Assembly: GCF_003285015.1 (NCBI RefSeq)
Contig: NZ_QMFB01000020.1
Span: 1 to 64,000, forward strand
Length of the DNA: 64,000 nt
Origin: Paenibacillus contaminans
Lineage (GTDB): Bacteria; Bacillota; Bacilli; Paenibacillales; NBRC-103111
Reading direction: 5' to 3'
How positions within the stretch are numbered: the first letter of the stretch is position 1; the number at the start of each line of letters is the position of its first letter. Below, piece after piece: positions 60,997 through 64,000 of this stretch. A program made the position numbers and the translations under genes. The notes under the pieces are model-generated. The model saw only the letters and a program-made list of their open reading frames with translations. It did no database searches and had not been told where the DNA came from.

Positions 60997-62127
60997 TCAG
61001 CTACTAGAATTTGCGCAATCGTTAATGTCCATAACGCCTACCCAAAGCACATCGCGCTCATCGGCGAAGGTGAAGGTAACCTTGCGGCTGTCCGGGCTAA
61101 ACGAAGGATGCGGGTGTAAGGTATGCGTGCCGCTGTATGGCAGCTCGCACAGCAGCTTGGAACGTTTCGTCGCCGTATCGATCAGCACGAGCTTCGAGAT
61201 GCCGGGCTCCTGCGTATCCGCCGCCGCGTAACGGCCGTCGGGACTGACGCCTACATGCCAGTACTTGTAGTCTCCGTTAACGAATTCGCGCCGCTCGCCC
61301 CGCTTCTCCGCAAAATATACGCCCGTAGGTTTACCCGGACTTTGCGCATATTTCACAAAGTACAGCCCGCTGCCGTCGAACGCCCATATTTCATGCCCGA
61401 CATACTCCACATGCTTCCCGCTCTCATCTTTCTTCTGAGGAAAGACGTTGCGCGATTCCCCCGTTCGGGTGTCGATCACCCACAGCCGATCCGGAATATG
61501 CTCCGTTGCCCCCTCGTGGGAGTAAAATACAAGTTCCGGATCGACCGGATTAATCATGGCATGATTCGCCACCGGATAAGGCTCGTCAAACAGGGGGCGG
61601 GCAGCTTCGCGTAACTCCCCGCTTGCCGTATCGACGGTTCCGATAACCCATCGGGCTTCCTCCGGTACAGCATGATCGGAATCCGGATTACCCTGCTCCG
61701 GCTGTTCCTGACAACACTCTCTCCAATAAACGCCCAGCATCCTGCCGTCGTTCGTGATCGAAAGCGGCCCGTAGAACGCGCAATGCTCCTCCAGCTTACA
61801 CACCGCTCGCCGCTCGCCGCTCCATGCGTCGATGGCATACAGCTCGTTCCGGTCGAACAAATACAGGATGTCATCGCACGAAACGACGCCGCGTCCCCAA
61901 GCGACTCCTTCCTCCAACACTTGAGCATCGCCCGTTTCCGTATCGACACGCACGACATGTCCTATCATCGTCTCCCGGTCGATATTCGTATGCACGATCA
62001 GGTTCCTGCTGTCCGACAACCATGTCATCGCCGTAAAATAATGATGCGCCGTATCGCGCCCTTCGCATCCGACTGCGAGAATCGGCAGCCCTGTGGTTGT
62101 ATCCTTAATCGTTCTTCTCGTCAGCAT
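60997..62127 (-). CDS. Oligogalacturonate lyase-like propeller protein (PL22-like)
   Basis: A 376-residue cytoplasmic seven-bladed propeller. The motifs 'ANHAMINPVDPELVFYSHEG' and 'DRLWVIDTRTGESRNVFP' and the late 'THTLHPHPSFSPDSRKVTF' correspond to the metal-binding His clusters of PL22 oligogalacturonate lyases, which split unsaturated digalacturonate into 4-deoxy-keto-uronate. WD-like repeats such as 'GVSPDGRYAAADTQEPGISK' support the fold. The ATG at 62127 has ACGGAGGAG upstream. It is directly downstream of the sensor-AraC gene. It indicates pectin use; a lyase with a different uronide substrate is possible. Confidence 0.78.
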   Translation of the reverse strand: MLTRRTIKDTTTGLPILAVGCEGRDTAHHYFTAMTWLSDSRNLIVHTNIDRETMIGHVVRVDTETGDAQVLEEGVAWGRGVVSCDDILYLFDRNELYAIDAWSGERRAVCKLEEHCAFYGPLSITNDGRMLGVYWRECCQEQPEQGNPDSDHAVPEEARWVIGTVDTASGELREAARPLFDEPYPVANHAMINPVDPELVFYSHEGATEHIPDRLWVIDTRTGESRNVFPQKKDESGKHVEYVGHEIWAFDGSGLYFVKYAQSPGKPTGVYFAEKRGERREFVNGDYKYWHVGVSPDGRYAAADTQEPGISKLVLIDTATKRSKLLCELPYSGTHTLHPHPSFSPDSRKVTFTFADERDVLWVGVMDINDCANSSS

Positions 62128-62153
62128 GGTTGTCTCCTCCGTTTCTTCCATCC

Positions 62154-64000
62154 CTATTCGGGATCCTTTTGCGATGCCTGCTCCCGTTCCCGATATTCCC
62201 CCGGCGTAAAGCCGGTGCTTTTTTTGAAAATTCGCACGAAGCTGTTAACGTTCGTGTAGCCGACCGCACCGGATACGTCCCGGACCAACATATCGGTTCC
62301 GGCAAGCAGCTCCTTCGCCTTCCTCATCCGAATATCCATCAAATAATCGATAAAATTGCTTTCCGTCTGTTCTTTGAACAAGCGGCTCACATGCGAAACG
62401 CTCAGCTTGAACTCGCTTGCCAAATAATTGAGCGATAAATCGCTATGCATATAGCGTTCGTCGATAAATGCGGTGATCCGCTCGATAACGTCATTTCGCT
62501 CTCGATTGCTCCGTTTCTCCCCGATTTGCTCCGCATACCGGCCTAGCTGATCGATCACGTGATCGGACAGCTGCCGGATATTTTCATATTGGCTGAGCAA
62601 GTCGAAGAGCCGGTGCGACGGCGCCTCCTCAAGCAGCGCGGGATCGATCTCCCCTACGGCTTTGGCCGCTTTCATCATAAACTGTACGACAAGCTGCCGA
62701 ATCATATCGGGCGCGGCCCCGCTGGCCGCCATCTCGCCAAACCACCGCTCCGTCTGCTTCGCCATCTTCTCGCGGTCCGTCAGCCGCAAGGAGTCGACGA
62801 TCGCATCCGTCATGCCGAGCAGCCGCATAAATTCTCCGCTCGCCGGCTCCCGGATATCCTCACTGGAGATAATCGTGTTGCCGCCGAGAATCATCTTGTA
62901 CGACAGCGCCGACAAAGCGTCGTGATACGATTGCTGCAGCGTTTCCATCCCTTGCGTCATGCGTCCTAGTCCGATAGAAATCGTCCGCTTGAACTGTTCC
63001 TCCACATAACTCTTGATCAGTTCGGCAACCGCCAATACCCGCAGGACATTCGCTTCGCCATCCGAATCGGCAAAGCTGATCACAATGACGACAAGACCGT
63101 CCCTTGCTTCGATCGCGACACCTAAGCATTCGGTGTTGATCATCTCCTCCGCCACATTGCAGAGCGCATAGCAGTACAAATGAAGATCCTGCGGCGTGGC
63201 AATTTCCGATTTCCGATCGAACTCTGCTGCCATCGCCAGCATTTGCCCGGCATAAAGCGGGAAGCCGATCGCCTCCAAGCTGGGCAGCAGCTCGCCCGGA
63301 TTTTTGCGTGCGCCGATCAGCGCATCCATCACAAGCCGCCATTTGATAACCGGCTGCGTTTCGCGCATTTGCCGGTACATCCGGTCGCTATCGGCCAAAA
63401 TATGCGACAACGACCGTTCGATGCTGCCGAATTCATCTTCCGCGGTATGCTCGGATTTGCGTTCATATGCGCGATACTGCTGCAGTTGTTTGGATACATT
63501 GGCGAGAACCCGGTTCACAGGCCGGAACATCCAGCTGTTTACGGCAGCCGACATGGCGACAGCCAGCAGCAGAAGAACGACGGAAATGCCGAGCAGCGTA
63601 TTCCGCACCCTTACCAAAGGCTTGCTGAGCTCCGAGTCTGATACGACGCTGATGATTTCCCAGCCCGTATAAGGACTCTTCATATAAAAGACGGTTCTGC
63701 CAATGCCGCTGATCCTCGTACTGAACCGCCCTTCGTCTTGCTCGCTCATTTGTTTGGACCAAACTGCCCCGCTCGCCTGCGATCCGATCAAGGATTTATC
63801 CGAATGGCTAATAATCGTCCCCTGCGCATCGGTAATGAATATGTAGCCGGTCGATGGATCGATTGCATTTTTGATCAGATTGAAGATGGAGCGTTCATCG
63901 ATGTTGAAAGCGACGGCGCCTTTCCGGTATCCCTCCGCATGTGTGAGAGGGTAGGATCGAATTAGCGTCATCACGTTATGCTGAATCGTTTTGGATTCGT
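62154..64000 (-). CDS. Membrane-bound Cache-AraC regulator, 5' end outside window
   Basis: The frame is open to the window edge, so the N terminus and first membrane helix are missing; about 615 codons are present. An extracellular Cache domain ('GYIFITDAQGTIISHSDKSL', 'YTGWEIISVVSDSEL'), TM2 ('LLGISVVLLLLAVAMSAAVN'), a HAMP-like segment ('MFRPVNRVLANVSKQLQQY'), a cytoplasmic middle region and a C-terminal AraC pair ('LNYLASEFKLSVSHVSRLFK', 'GYTNVNSFVRIFKKSTGFTP') follow. Same architecture as the regulator at 32450-34618. It lies 26 bases upstream of the lyase-like gene and probably activates this pectin-related set in response to an extracellular sugar. Confidence 0.88.
   Translation of the reverse strand, partial: ESKTIQHNVMTLIRSYPLTHAEGYRKGAVAFNIDERSIFNLIKNAIDPSTGYIFITDAQGTIISHSDKSLIGSQASGAVWSKQMSEQDEGRFSTRISGIGRTVFYMKSPYTGWEIISVVSDSELSKPLVRVRNTLLGISVVLLLLAVAMSAAVNSWMFRPVNRVLANVSKQLQQYRAYERKSEHTAEDEFGSIERSLSHILADSDRMYRQMRETQPVIKWRLVMDALIGARKNPGELLPSLEAIGFPLYAGQMLAMAAEFDRKSEIATPQDLHLYCYALCNVAEEMINTECLGVAIEARDGLVVIVISFADSDGEANVLRVLAVAELIKSYVEEQFKRTISIGLGRMTQGMETLQQSYHDALSALSYKMILGGNTIISSEDIREPASGEFMRLLGMTDAIVDSLRLTDREKMAKQTERWFGEMAASGAAPDMIRQLVVQFMMKAAKAVGEIDPALLEEAPSHRLFDLLSQYENIRQLSDHVIDQLGRYAEQIGEKRSNRERNDVIERITAFIDERYMHSDLSLNYLASEFKLSVSHVSRLFKEQTESNFIDYLMDIRMRKAKELLAGTDMLVRDVSGAVGYTNVNSFVRIFKKSTGFTPGEYREREQASQKDPE

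Overview
The window looks like chromosome of a spore-forming, Gram-positive soil bacterium of the Paenibacillaceae (Paenibacillus or Cohnella type). The reasons are the Lpl-type sugar ABC transporters, the membrane-spanning AraC regulators with an extracellular sensor, the SLH-anchored surface proteins, strong GGAGG ribosome sites with frequent GTG/TTG starts, perfect cre boxes, a Btr-type siderophore regulator and a collagen-like protein with a sigmaK-like promoter. This placement is inference. No rRNA, tRNA, phage, transposase or CRISPR array is visible.

Layout. (1) 0-14 kb: housekeeping and stress genes (Nudix hydrolase, methyltransferase, MarR/quinone reductase pair, AraC regulators, kinase-like phosphotransferase, catalase) plus a Fur-controlled siderophore lipoprotein next to a regulator carrying the same binding fold. 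(2) 14-34.6 kb: a large, almost entirely minus-strand polysaccharide-use locus. It holds a sensor-regulator, a secreted glycosidase with cohesin and dockerin, an SLH-cohesin surface protein, two long propeller proteins, three SGNH esterases, RraA-like aldolase, tartronate-semialdehyde-reductase-like dehydrogenase, YhcH, YciI and an LplABC importer. Three of its promoters share one 17-base motif. (3) 34.9-45 kb: a second Fur-controlled AraC/siderophore lipoprotein in one continuous reading frame, small enzymes, a DUF2264 (GH154-type) protein and a frameshifted GH95 glycosidase, with a 0.9-kb repeat-rich gap between these last two. (4) 45-48 kb: an ECF sigma factor fused to a VOC domain, followed by two stand-alone VOC proteins, then an SDR. 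(5) 48.5-55.7 kb: a roughly 1190-residue collagen-like protein and two multidomain glycosyltransferases, a probable spore-surface glycoprotein module. (6) 55.8-64 kb: a 1643-residue modular glycosidase, an oligogalacturonate-lyase-like propeller protein and a sensor-AraC regulator cut by the window edge.

Working together: the sugar loci read as sense (Cache-AraC regulator), cut outside the cell (SLH/dockerin enzymes), deacylate, import (LplABC), finish inside (propeller enzymes, RraA, dehydrogenase), with CcpA control through cre boxes. The most novel-looking items are the sigma-VOC fusion operon, the shared promoter motif, the collagen/glycosyltransferase module, the Fur box encoded inside an AraC-lipoprotein fusion frame, and several non-coding repeat families. 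Three single-base frameshifts in two large glycosidase genes may be real decay or assembly error.
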